Below are positions 7,865-15,667 of a stretch of DNA of 28,944 nucleotides, in pieces. This DNA comes from an uncultured Paracoccaceae bacterium. GTDB lineage: Bacteria; Pseudomonadota; Alphaproteobacteria; Rhodobacterales; Rhodobacteraceae. The translations under genes and the position numbers were made by a program. The stretch is taken from the NCBI GenBank assembly GCA_937132145.1, contig CAKZNY010000138.1, forward strand, positions 1-28,944, in the 5' to 3' direction. Every line of letters starts with the position of its first letter. The first letter of the stretch is position 1. The notes beneath the pieces are model-generated. The model ran no database searches, had not been told where the DNA came from, and worked only from the letters and a program-made list of their open reading frames with translations.

Positions 7865-7925
7865 AAGTATAAGTTTTTTGCGAAAAATCAATTAATAAGT
7901 ATAAATCTTATATCATAAAGTACAA
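7865..7925. promoter_or_regulatory. Three direct AAGTA(T/C)AA repeats upstream of luxR
   Basis: AAGTATAA occurs at 7865-7872 and 7897-7904, and AAGTACAA at 7918-7925, at 32- and 21-bp spacing, near three and two helical turns. They lie 29-89 bp upstream of the luxR start. A further inverted repeat, GTCAA (7940-7944) with TTGAC (7952-7956), follows. Helical phasing suggests a regulatory array, but the AT-rich context makes chance possible. Confidence 0.4.
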
Positions 7926-7990
7926 CATGCTGAGGTTGTGTCAAGGTGATTTTGACCCATAAACGCATGTAATGTTATGAAAATACGTCG

Positions 7991-8560
7991 CTAGATAACA
8001 TTGCAACTGAATGCCAGAAACCGACCGTCTTTGTTGCCTGTAATTTTGCCTAAAGGCGTTGGATTGTACCCCATAGTGCGCGCCATTCTAAGGAATGCCG
8101 GTGGCCCGAGAAACAAACACTTGTAAGCGCCTTCTTCTTTCAAAAACGCGTTACATTTTTCCAGAATACCGCGACCGACCCGCATGTTGTCCTGCGATGT
8201 GAATCTTGTAAGTTCCCAAACTTTCGAATCTACGGGCGGTTCTTCGGCGCAAATTTCTTCGGGCAAACCGGGTAAGTGTTTAAGGTAAGCGTCTCTAATC
8301 ATGTAAGAATATACTATTTTTCCAAAACTTTGGTGTTGATCTGTTCTAACCAACCGCGCGCCGCCAATAACTTTGTCGTCTTCATGCGCGATGATGTAGA
8401 CGGAGGTCAGGGTGTCATATTGCTCGAACTCCATAGAGTCCGCATGAAAAAGCGGCCAATCCATCTTGTCCACAAATACTTCTTTCCGAAGCAGCAAAAA
8501 GCTTTTCACCAGATGCCAATGAAGGATATCAGCCGGAAATTTTAACACTGTGATTTTCAT
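7991..8560 (-). CDS. luxI: LuxI-type acyl-homoserine-lactone synthase (second copy)
   Basis: The 189-residue protein carries the LuxI catalytic set: Arg25, Phe29, Trp35, Glu46 (aspartate in most LuxI), Asp49, Arg69, YSYMIRDA (about 84-91) and WELTR (Glu116, Arg119). I chose the ATG at 8558-8560; a GTG 21 bases upstream is in frame but less likely. The ribosome site is weak. It differs clearly from the first synthase, particularly in the C-terminal acyl-chain region, so it may make a different signal. It lies 73 bp after the FNR-type gene on the same strand, with no terminator seen between them, so co-transcription is likely. Confidence 0.88.
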   Translation of the reverse strand: MKITVLKFPADILHWHLVKSFLLLRKEVFVDKMDWPLFHADSMEFEQYDTLTSVYIIAHEDDKVIGGARLVRTDQHQSFGKIVYSYMIRDAYLKHLPGLPEEICAEEPPVDSKVWELTRFTSQDNMRVGRGILEKCNAFLKEEGAYKCLFLGPPAFLRMARTMGYNPTPLGKITGNKDGRFLAFSCNVI

Positions 8561-8633
8561 ATATTTACCCACGTTCAGCACAGCCTAAACTAGATACGGT
8601 AAAATTTCTATGAATTCATTGCGCCATCGCTAT

Positions 8634-9380
8634 TTATGCAACGATTTTAACCTTTTGGGCATCTCCCTGCCAATCTCCATTCGCGATTTCACGAAGGGCG
8701 GGCACATTTTTCAGGGTTACTACCGAAAGATTATCGAATTCAATAATACCACGATTTTGCAAATCCCGAAAACATCGGCTGACGGTTTCTGGTTGCACGC
8801 CAATATACTCGGCTAAATCCACGCGCCGAATGGGGATTTTGGCGACGGCAGTCTTTTTTGCCCTGTTGATAACTCTCGAATTACACTCAATAATAAACGA
8901 GGCTAACTTCTCCAAGGCCTGCTTTTTCGACATGTCGACGGAATGATCTATGGCGCGAAAAGTTTGTTCGCGTACATTCTTCCAAACGGTATTCAGGGCC
9001 TCGGGGTTGGCCGAGACGACCTGCTCGAATACTGCGGGTGAAAGTCGGCAAACCTTTGAATTACCTAATGAAATAAGGTTACAACGGTTCCTGTTCGAGA
9101 TGCCGCGAAGGTCGATAATATCGCCTTGCATATAAAGTGCTGCGATGGATTTTCGCCCGTCCGCCATAAGATGTTGCAAACTTAAAACGCCCGAGGAGAC
9201 GGCAATAATCGGCCATTGCAACAATGCTTCGTCAGACAATGCGTCCCCTCGTTTCATGCTGACAAAACGGGATTTTCCGTTCAGTCGAACAAGTTCGTCG
9301 GTCGTTAAACGGGCGCAAAAGTTGCTGGAATCATAATGCAATGAACAACTTTTGCAGGTATTTGGTATTAATGATGTCAT
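8634..9380 (-). CDS. FNR-type oxygen-responsive regulator
   Basis: The 248-residue protein has a Crp/Fnr sensor domain, a dimerisation helix and a C-terminal winged helix whose recognition helix contains ETVSR, the FNR-specific DNA-contact pattern. Cys9, Cys12 and Cys22 near the N-terminus and Cys111 in KVCRLSP are placed like the four 4Fe-4S ligands of FNR (spacing CX2CX9C here, slightly longer than in E. coli FNR). It should therefore sense oxygen and activate genes for low-oxygen life. A perfect TTGAT-N4-ATCAA box lies 72-85 bp upstream of its start, pointing to autoregulation. It precedes the second luxI gene. It could instead be an Fnr/FixK-family paralogue with a different role. Confidence 0.88.
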   Translation of the reverse strand: MTSLIPNTCKSCSLHYDSSNFCARLTTDELVRLNGKSRFVSMKRGDALSDEALLQWPIIAVSSGVLSLQHLMADGRKSIAALYMQGDIIDLRGISNRNRCNLISLGNSKVCRLSPAVFEQVVSANPEALNTVWKNVREQTFRAIDHSVDMSKKQALEKLASFIIECNSRVINRAKKTAVAKIPIRRVDLAEYIGVQPETVSRCFRDLQNRGIIEFDNLSVVTLKNVPALREIANGDWQGDAQKVKIVA

Positions 9381-9451
9381 CAGGAAAGGCCTTGTGCGGT
9401 TTGATGCGGTTTGTCGCTGGGCACATTATATATGGCCTGTTCGAACACAGC

Positions 9452-9465
9452 TTGATCTATATCAA
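9452..9465. promoter_or_regulatory. Perfect FNR box
   Basis: TTGATCTATATCAA exactly matches the FNR consensus TTGAT-N4-ATCAA. It lies between the paaX stop and the FNR-type gene start, in that gene's promoter region. The most likely action is on the FNR-type gene and, through it, on the downstream luxI. Confidence 0.75.
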
Positions 9466-9515
9466 CTGGAAGGAAAGCCCCGTATTTTGCCATTTTCAGT
9501 GAGCAGAATTTACCT

Positions 9516-10316
9516 TTAGATCGCGGCGGCTTCCAGTGTTTCGAGGGTGGGGCGCTTTAGTTGTTCGAGTAAACCCCACACATTTTCACGGCATCGGGCG
9601 GACGGGTTTTGTGGGAGAAGTTCCAGTGACAAGTCCGGTTGGCGCAAAACAATGCGGCGCCAGTTATGCACAATCAGCGCCCGCATCACCGCCGTTTCCA
9701 GCGGCCCTGGCGAATACCCGTTTTCCATCGTGCGTTTAACCGCATCGAGGCTGTGTTCAAATCTTGAATACTCCTCGACAGTGGCGGCATCGGCGAGAGA
9801 GGATCGCAGCCATTCAGGGAATTCTGACAGATAACCTTCCAACACTAGAAATTCGGATACATCCGCGGGTTTTGGGCCTTTCGCGATGTACACATTTGGT
9901 AAAACACCTAGATACCCGCGAGTTACGAGGTTTTTCTCATTTATACGTACCGTAGGATTTGCCAGTAGTACGTGCCATTTATCGGGCATATCAATCGTTC
10001 GGGCATAGATACGCGGGCTGGCAATTATACTCTGGTTCAGGCCAAATTCGGACAGGCGATGCCGACTGGTCCGCCCGGATTTCTCCGTGACAATCCAGCC
10101 ATCGCGACGCAATCGATGCAAGGCTACGCGCATCGCTTGTGGTTTTATGCCGATCAGTTGCGTTAAGGATGACAGTAACGGCCCGCTGATTTCATCCTCT
10201 GGATTTTGCGCCAAATCACCGAAAATGGTGACAAGAATCGACCACGTTCTGCTCTTCCCGCAGCCCGTCAATTCTTGAACTATGCCCTCGAAATTTTGCC
10301 GCGAAGTATCTGTCAT
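9516..10316 (-). CDS. paaX: PaaX-family repressor of phenylacetate catabolism
   Basis: The protein matches the PaaX family: an N-terminal winged helix (about residues 30-95, with SGPLLSSLTQLIGI and MRVALHRLRRDGWI) and the conserved PaaX central and C-terminal domains (through VMRALIVHNWRRIVLRQPDL). PaaX proteins repress paa genes and are released by phenylacetyl-CoA. I chose the ATG at 10314-10316 (266 residues). A TTG at 10355, overlapping the paaZ stop, is an alternative with a 13-residue extension, and neither has a clear ribosome site. It is the last gene of the fusion-paaZ-paaX unit. A TetR regulator elsewhere in the cluster may share or divide its role. Confidence 0.88.
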   Translation of the reverse strand: MTDTSRQNFEGIVQELTGCGKSRTWSILVTIFGDLAQNPEDEISGPLLSSLTQLIGIKPQAMRVALHRLRRDGWIVTEKSGRTSRHRLSEFGLNQSIIASPRIYARTIDMPDKWHVLLANPTVRINEKNLVTRGYLGVLPNVYIAKGPKPADVSEFLVLEGYLSEFPEWLRSSLADAATVEEYSRFEHSLDAVKRTMENGYSPGPLETAVMRALIVHNWRRIVLRQPDLSLELLPQNPSARCRENVWGLLEQLKRPTLETLEAAAI

Positions 10317-10351
10317 GCACGTCTTATAACCCGTGTAAGACCGCCACGCTA

Positions 10352-12382
10352 TCAATACTCGTTCATTGTTAGCAGTTCATATTCCGCCACCAAATCAGCA
10401 TCTTGATTGGTTAACGTCACGTGCCAGCGAACCTCGCCGTAATCATCATTGCGCTTTGTCTTTTTCATGACGGTAAGGCGAACCTTGATGCTGTCACCGG
10501 CCACAACGGGTTTCAGAAAACGCAGGTTTTCCAGTCCTGTGTTGACCAGAACCGGCCCGGGGTTCGGTTCCACAAACAGACCGGCCGCGAAGGACAAAAG
10601 CAGATAGCCATGCGCCACGCGGCCCGGAAAGAACGGGTTGGCGGCGGCGGCCTCGTCGTCCATATGCGCATAAAAGTTGTCACCGGTGAATTCGGCGAAA
10701 TGCTCGATATCCGCGAGCGTGATTTCGCGGGCGGCTGTGTTGATAGTCTCGCCAATTTGCAGTTCGGTAAATGTGCGCGTGAACGGGTGGGCGGGGGCCG
10801 GAACCTCGGTCGCGCCGGGCACCCATTGTTGGCCAATTGCCGTCAGAATGTCTGGGCTGCCCTGTATCGCGGTGCGCTGCATGTAATGCATGACGCCACG
10901 AATACCGCCCAGCTCCTCGCCGCCGCCAGCACGACCGGGGCCGCCATGAACCATGTGGGGCAGGGGCGCGCCATGGCCCGTGCTTTCCGCCATCGAATCG
11001 CGATTGTTGAAATAGAGCCGCCCATGATACGCGCCCGCCCCCAGCACAACTTTACGAGCAACTTCAGGGTCATGCGTGATGACCGAGGCCACAAGGCTGC
11101 CTTGCCCACGGTTAATCAGCGCGATTGCGTGATCCAGATCGCGGTAGCCCATGATGGTGGAAACTGGGCCGAAAGCCTCCGTGTCATGCACTCGCTGGGC
11201 GGTATCCGGGCTTTCGCAATGGAACAGTATGGGCGGAAGAAATGCACCTTTTTCAGGGTTCGCGTTCAAAGTATCGAAATTATCAGGGTCCCCGAAAACA
11301 CGTGTTGCCTCCGTGCTTATAATCGCGATTTTCGCCAACACATCCGCCTTTTGCTCCGCCGAAACAAGCGCCCCCATACGGGTTTTCGGGTCGCGCGGAT
11401 CACCAATGATTGTCTTGGAAAGGCGGGCAGATAACGCCTCGATCACCGCTTCAACCTGATTTTCAGGGGCCATAATCCGGCGAATAGCTGTGCATTTCTG
11501 CCCCGCTTTTGTGGTCATCTCGCGCTGGACTTCTTTCACAAACAAGTCGAATTCCGGCGTGCCGGGAACGGCATCCGGACCCAGAATAGAGGCATTCAGG
11601 CTGTCCTGTTCCGCCACAAAACGAATCGAGTTTTCAAGGATATTCGGGGCCGAGCGCAGCGCCAGTGCCGTTTTCGCCGATCCGGTAAAGCTAACCACAT
11701 CCTGCATCCCCAACCGGTCCAGCAGATCGCCCGTGCCACCTGTAATCAACTGCAATGCGCCCGCAGGCAGAATGCCGCTTTCCACCATGATGCGAACGCA
11801 AGCCTCGGTCACATAACAACTGACTGTCGCGGGTTTTACGATGGCCGGAACACCCGCCAGCAGCGTTGGCGCGAGCTTCTCGAGCATCCCCCAAACCGGA
11901 AAGTTGAAAGCGTTGATGTGAACCGCAACCCCTTGCATTGATGTGCAAATATGTTGGCCCAGAAATGTGCCGTTGCGCGATAACTGCTCGATTTCACCAT
12001 CAAGATAAATATGTGCATCCGGCAATTCGCGCCGCCCCTTTGAGGCGAAAACGAACATCGTTCCAATCCCCCCGTCAATATCAATCAAATGGTCAGACTG
12101 GATAGCGCCGGTGTCGAAACTAAGGTCGTATAGCGCTTGTTTATGCTGCGAAATATGCGCGGCCAAAGCCTTGAGCATGCGGGCGCGGTCATGAAACGTC
12201 ATAGCGCGAAGGGCAGGGCCGCCGACATTTCGCGCATATTCCAGCATGCCTTGCACATCGAGGGCATCATTGCCTGCCTCGGCAATAACCTCGCCCGTAA
12301 TTGCGCTGGCGATAGGGCGCGCACCCGCCCCCGGTGCGATCCATTCGCCTGCTGCAAAACTGTTAACCTTTTGAATTGTCAT
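10352..12382 (-). CDS. paaZ: Oxepin-CoA hydrolase / 3-oxo-5,6-dehydrosuberyl-CoA semialdehyde dehydrogenase
   Basis: This bifunctional enzyme opens the seven-membered oxepin-CoA ring and oxidises the aldehyde formed. The N-terminal aldehyde dehydrogenase domain (about 1-520) has the catalytic cysteine in TTKAGQKC (Cys297) and the general base in RFVAEQD (Glu258). The C-terminal MaoC-type hydratase domain (about 535-676) has FTGDNFYAH with Asp568 and His573. Length (676) and layout match E. coli PaaZ, and both active sites look intact, so no aldehyde-leaking single-domain variant is suggested. Its ATG at 12380-12382 overlaps the upstream gene's stop by four bases. It lies in a leftward unit with the hydratase/dehydrogenase fusion and paaX. 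Confidence 0.95.
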   Translation of the reverse strand: MTIQKVNSFAAGEWIAPGAGARPIASAITGEVIAEAGNDALDVQGMLEYARNVGGPALRAMTFHDRARMLKALAAHISQHKQALYDLSFDTGAIQSDHLIDIDGGIGTMFVFASKGRRELPDAHIYLDGEIEQLSRNGTFLGQHICTSMQGVAVHINAFNFPVWGMLEKLAPTLLAGVPAIVKPATVSCYVTEACVRIMVESGILPAGALQLITGGTGDLLDRLGMQDVVSFTGSAKTALALRSAPNILENSIRFVAEQDSLNASILGPDAVPGTPEFDLFVKEVQREMTTKAGQKCTAIRRIMAPENQVEAVIEALSARLSKTIIGDPRDPKTRMGALVSAEQKADVLAKIAIISTEATRVFGDPDNFDTLNANPEKGAFLPPILFHCESPDTAQRVHDTEAFGPVSTIMGYRDLDHAIALINRGQGSLVASVITHDPEVARKVVLGAGAYHGRLYFNNRDSMAESTGHGAPLPHMVHGGPGRAGGGEELGGIRGVMHYMQRTAIQGSPDILTAIGQQWVPGATEVPAPAHPFTRTFTELQIGETINTAAREITLADIEHFAEFTGDNFYAHMDDEAAAANPFFPGRVAHGYLLLSFAAGLFVEPNPGPVLVNTGLENLRFLKPVVAGDSIKVRLTVMKKTKRNDDYGEVRWHVTLTNQDADLVAEYELLTMNEY

Positions 12383-14334
12383 CTTATTAATCCTGTCGTT
12401 TCGGCGTAGTGCATCGGCCCGCCACGCCAGCGCGGGAAGCCGTAACCGTTGATTTGCACCATATCCACATCGGCGTTTCGCTCGGCGATGCCATCGGCAA
12501 CAATGGCCGCGCCTTCACGGGCAAGAACGGCCAAAAGGCGCTCCGATATTTGTTCTGCGGTGAACTTTTGACGGGTAATGCCGTTGGTTGCGGAGTACGC
12601 GATAATCAACGACTCCACGATTTCATCCCGTATGGGGGCGCGGTTTCCATCTTTATACGCGTACCACCCCATGCCGGTTCGCTGGCCAAGGCGACCCAGC
12701 TCGCAAATTTGATCGGCGATGTCGACATACCGCTGGTTAGCGTCCCGAGTCTGGCGTTTACGGTTGGCCCATGCGATTTGCAGCCCTGTCAGATCTTGCA
12801 ATTCATAGGGTCCCATCGGCATGCCGTAGGCGCGCATCGCTGCGTCGACTTCAAACGGTAACGCCCCGTCGGCCAGCAGGTAATCGGCCTCGCGGCGATA
12901 CGCGCTAAGCATGCGGTTGCCGATGAACCCGTCGCAAATACCCGATAGAACCGAGACCTTTCGCATACGTTTTCCAAGTGCAAAGCAGCTTGCCAGAACC
13001 TCGCGGCTGGTGTCGGGCGTTTTGACGATTTCCAGCAGCTTCATGATATGGGCGGGGCTGAAAAAATGCAGCCCGAGGCAGCGTTCAGGGTGTGGAATTC
13101 CCGCGAAAATTTCGCGCGGATCAAGATAGGAGGTGTTGGTCGCCAAAATCGTTGTATCCGAAACAACGCGGGCCAGCTTGGCGAACACTTCGGATTTCAC
13201 AGTGACATCCTCGAACACGGCCTCAATCGCCAGATCGCTGGATTTGGCATCGGCGTAATCGTCTGTGGTCCGAAAGACGGCAAGCCGCGCGGCCATCGTT
13301 TCGGCTGAAATCTTTCCGCGCGTCAAAGCCCCTTCAAGTAGGCCTTTCACGCGATCATATGCGGCATCAGCAGCTTCGGCGTTACGCTCGATAATCGTGA
13401 CCGAAAGGTTGGCATTCAGCATCGCGGTGGCAATGCCCGCACCCATCAAGCCACCCCCGACAATCGTAACCTTGTTAATGATACTCGGTGTAGCGCCCAG
13501 AATAGCGGCAGGCTTTGCAACCGCACGCTCGGCAAAAAAAGCATATCGCATGGCGCGGGATTCCGGTGTTTTGCGTAATTTCATATGCAATGCGCGCTCC
13601 AACGGCTGACCTTTGTCGAAGGGCTGCGCGGACCATTGCAGCGCATCCAGATTATGCAGCGGTGAGTGCTGGCCTTTCGCTCGGGCCGTAATCGCACGAC
13701 GTTTACTTTCCATTAAGGTTTCGTCGAACGGCGGCACGTCGCGAAGGCTAACGGCGGTCGGGCGCTCCGGTAGCGAGGCCGCGAATGCGATAGCCGCCGC
13801 CTTCAAATCGCCTTCAACCACCAGATCAAGCCCGCCCAGCTTTAACAATTCGTTAGCCGTCAGAATCTTGCCGCTGCAAGCCACATCAATGGCGCCCTCC
13901 ATGCCAATTAATCGAGGCAACCTTTGCGAGCCGCCAGCCCCGGGAACCAGCCCTACGTTCACCTCTGGCAACCCGAATTTCGTGCCCACCTTGGCAATAC
14001 GCCACGCACAAGCCATGGCAATTTCGAAACCACCGCCCAGAACTGTTCCGTGCATAAGGGCAATAATCGGAACGGGACTGTCCTCGATTGCCTGAACCAC
14101 ATCCGGTAGGTGCGGCAAGGCAGGGGGCGCGTCAAATTCTGACATGTCACCACCTGCAACAAACGTTCGCCCCGCACATTGCAAAAAAGCAACCTTGGCA
14201 TTTCCAAGTTGTCCGAGCGCATTTTTCAACCCTTGCCGCACCCCTGTCGCGGTCGCGTTAACGGGTGGGTAATCAATTGTGATCCATGCAATGCGGCCTT
14301 CAATATTAACAGTTACCGGCGCAGATTGTGTCAT
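12379..14334 (-). CDS. Enoyl-CoA hydratase / 3-hydroxyacyl-CoA dehydrogenase fusion
   Basis: The 651-residue protein joins a crotonase domain (about 1-270) to a 3-hydroxyacyl-CoA dehydrogenase (about 285-651). Hydratase catalytic glutamates are present in GGGFEIAMAC (Glu104) and GLPEVNVG (Glu124). The dehydrogenase has the Rossmann motif VGGGLMGAG (about 292-300) and catalytic His423 in GLHFFSPAH. It is shorter than FadB (about 729 residues). In this cluster it can do the hydratase and dehydrogenase steps usually given to PaaF and PaaH, since no separate genes for those are present. It starts at the ATG at 14332-14334 and heads the leftward unit, divergent from paaG across a promoter with a TetR-type palindrome. 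Substrate role is inferred from position. Confidence 0.9.
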   Translation of the reverse strand: MTQSAPVTVNIEGRIAWITIDYPPVNATATGVRQGLKNALGQLGNAKVAFLQCAGRTFVAGGDMSEFDAPPALPHLPDVVQAIEDSPVPIIALMHGTVLGGGFEIAMACAWRIAKVGTKFGLPEVNVGLVPGAGGSQRLPRLIGMEGAIDVACSGKILTANELLKLGGLDLVVEGDLKAAAIAFAASLPERPTAVSLRDVPPFDETLMESKRRAITARAKGQHSPLHNLDALQWSAQPFDKGQPLERALHMKLRKTPESRAMRYAFFAERAVAKPAAILGATPSIINKVTIVGGGLMGAGIATAMLNANLSVTIIERNAEAADAAYDRVKGLLEGALTRGKISAETMAARLAVFRTTDDYADAKSSDLAIEAVFEDVTVKSEVFAKLARVVSDTTILATNTSYLDPREIFAGIPHPERCLGLHFFSPAHIMKLLEIVKTPDTSREVLASCFALGKRMRKVSVLSGICDGFIGNRMLSAYRREADYLLADGALPFEVDAAMRAYGMPMGPYELQDLTGLQIAWANRKRQTRDANQRYVDIADQICELGRLGQRTGMGWYAYKDGNRAPIRDEIVESLIIAYSATNGITRQKFTAEQISERLLAVLAREGAAIVADGIAERNADVDMVQINGYGFPRWRGGPMHYAETTGLIR

Positions 14335-14383
14335 ATCGGGTCGCTTTCATGGGGTGGAATCTCGGGTTAACAATTTATTGACC

Positions 14384-14395
14384 AACCGTTCGGTT
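14384..14395. promoter_or_regulatory. TetR-type operator in the divergent fusion/paaG promoter
   Basis: AACCGTTCGGTT has perfect 5-bp arms around TT. The core ACCGTTCGGT recurs exactly at 22408-22417 upstream of paaJ. It lies 50 bp from the fusion gene start and 41 bp from the paaG start. The TetR protein at 16981 is the likely binder. Confidence 0.7.
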
Positions 14396-14408
14396 TATGC
14401 AAGGATTT

Positions 14409-14424
14409 GTTAAGAAAACTTAAC
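14409..14424. promoter_or_regulatory. Second inverted repeat in the paaG promoter
   Basis: GTTAAG (14409-14414) and CTTAAC (14419-14424) form a perfect inverted repeat around AAAA, ending 11 bases before the paaG start. It differs from the TetR-type site and has no copy upstream of paaJ. It could be a site for PaaX or overlap the paaG leader. Confidence 0.4.
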
Positions 14425-14435
14425 GTGAGGGCGCA

Positions 14436-15227
14436 ATGAGCGGTACGATACTAAGCCAAACCCACCAAAACTGGGTCGAAATTACCCTTAATCGCCCCGA
14501 AAAGCTGAACAGCTTTACGCGAGAGATGCATCTGGAACTGCGGGCGGCAATTGAACAGGCGCGGGATGCAGGCGCGCGGGCGATTTTGTTAACCGGAGCC
14601 GGTCGCGGGTTTTGTGCGGGGCAGGATTTGGGGGGGCGTGATCCGTCCAAGATGACCTCGGCACCGGATTTAAGCCAGACGCTTGAGAAGTTTTACAATC
14701 CGTTAATCAAATTGATCCGCTCGCTGGAATTTCCGGTGATCTGTGCCGTTAACGGTGTGGCGGCGGGGGCGGGGGCGAATATCGCGCTGGCCTGCGATAT
14801 AGTTTTGGCGGCGAAAAGCGCGCGGTTTATCCAGTCGTTTGCGAAAGTTGGCTTGATGCCAGACGCAGGTGGAAGCTGGTTGCTGCCCAATCTGGTCGGT
14901 GAAGCGCGCGCCAAAGGCTTGGCCCTGACCGCGACGCCGCTTAGTGCCACCAAGGCCGAAGAGTGGGGGCTGATCTGGAAAGCCATCCCCGATGAAACCC
15001 TTATGGAGGAGGCGCGCGCGTTAACGGAATCCTTGGCCAACGGCCCAACAATCGGGCTGGGGCTGACCAAAATGGCCATACAGGCGGCGGGTGCGAACAC
15101 GATGGACGAGCAGTTGGATTTGGAAGCTGAATTCCAGAAAATTTGCGGCGCAACGCCGGATTACGCCGAAGGGGTCACGGCCTTTTTGCAAAAACGCCCA
15201 CCTGTGTTTAGCGGAGAAAAACCATGA
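14436..15227 (+). CDS. paaG: Ring 1,2-epoxyphenylacetyl-CoA isomerase
   Basis: PaaG is a crotonase-fold enzyme that converts ring-1,2-epoxyphenylacetyl-CoA to the oxepin, and also shifts double bonds later in the pathway. The 263 residues match the family. The oxyanion-hole motif GAGANIALACDIVLAA and the catalytic aspartate in LMPDAGG (Asp143) are present; that aspartate replaces the glutamate of true hydratases. The ATG at 14436 follows GTGAGGG. It starts the rightward unit paaG-paaI-paaK-tetR and overlaps paaI by four bases. Confidence 0.93.
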   Translation: MSGTILSQTHQNWVEITLNRPEKLNSFTREMHLELRAAIEQARDAGARAILLTGAGRGFCAGQDLGGRDPSKMTSAPDLSQTLEKFYNPLIKLIRSLEFPVICAVNGVAAGAGANIALACDIVLAAKSARFIQSFAKVGLMPDAGGSWLLPNLVGEARAKGLALTATPLSATKAEEWGLIWKAIPDETLMEEARALTESLANGPTIGLGLTKMAIQAAGANTMDEQLDLEAEFQKICGATPDYAEGVTAFLQKRPPVFSGEKP

Positions 15228-15649
15228 CCCCGAAAGAGCGAGCCGAGAAATCTGCGGCGGTGATGTGGGGAAACGACAACGCCTCGGTTTGGCTGGGGAT
15301 GGAGCTGGTTGACGTGGACGAGGGCCGCGCCACGCTTAGTTTGCTGGTCCAAAAACACCACACGAACGGGCACGGGATTTGCCACGGTGGGATCACTTTT
15401 GCCCTTGCCGACAGCGCGTTCGCGTTTGCCTGTAACAGCCGCAATCAGGCCGTCGTTGCGCAGCACAATGTCATCAGCTACATCGCGCCGGCGAAGGTTA
15501 ACGAGGTGTTAACTGCAACCGCAACCGAGGTAAGCCTGAACGGGCGCAACGGTATTTACGACGTGAAGGTAACGAACCCCGAAGGCAAGACCATTGCGGA
15601 ATTCCGTGGGTTTTCGCGCATGATTAAAGGCCAGCATTTTGAAGAATAA
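15224..15649 (+). CDS. paaI: Phenylacetate-pathway thioesterase
   Basis: This 141-residue hot-dog-fold thioesterase hydrolyses hydroxylated or stalled phenylacetyl-CoA esters and so frees CoA if the pathway jams. The signature HTNGHGICHGGITFALADSAF is visible, with the catalytic aspartate at about residue 63. The ATG at 15224 overlaps the paaG stop, showing translational coupling. Length and motif match PaaI of E. coli. Confidence 0.93.
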   Translation: MTPKERAEKSAAVMWGNDNASVWLGMELVDVDEGRATLSLLVQKHHTNGHGICHGGITFALADSAFAFACNSRNQAVVAQHNVISYIAPAKVNEVLTATATEVSLNGRNGIYDVKVTNPEGKTIAEFRGFSRMIKGQHFEE

Positions 15650-15667
15650 GCCATCTAGGAACGAAGT

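Noticed and set aside
10421..11434. 337-residue plus-strand frame antisense to paaZ
   Set aside because: It mirrors the paaZ coding sequence, and its composition is typical of antisense frames in GC-biased genes.
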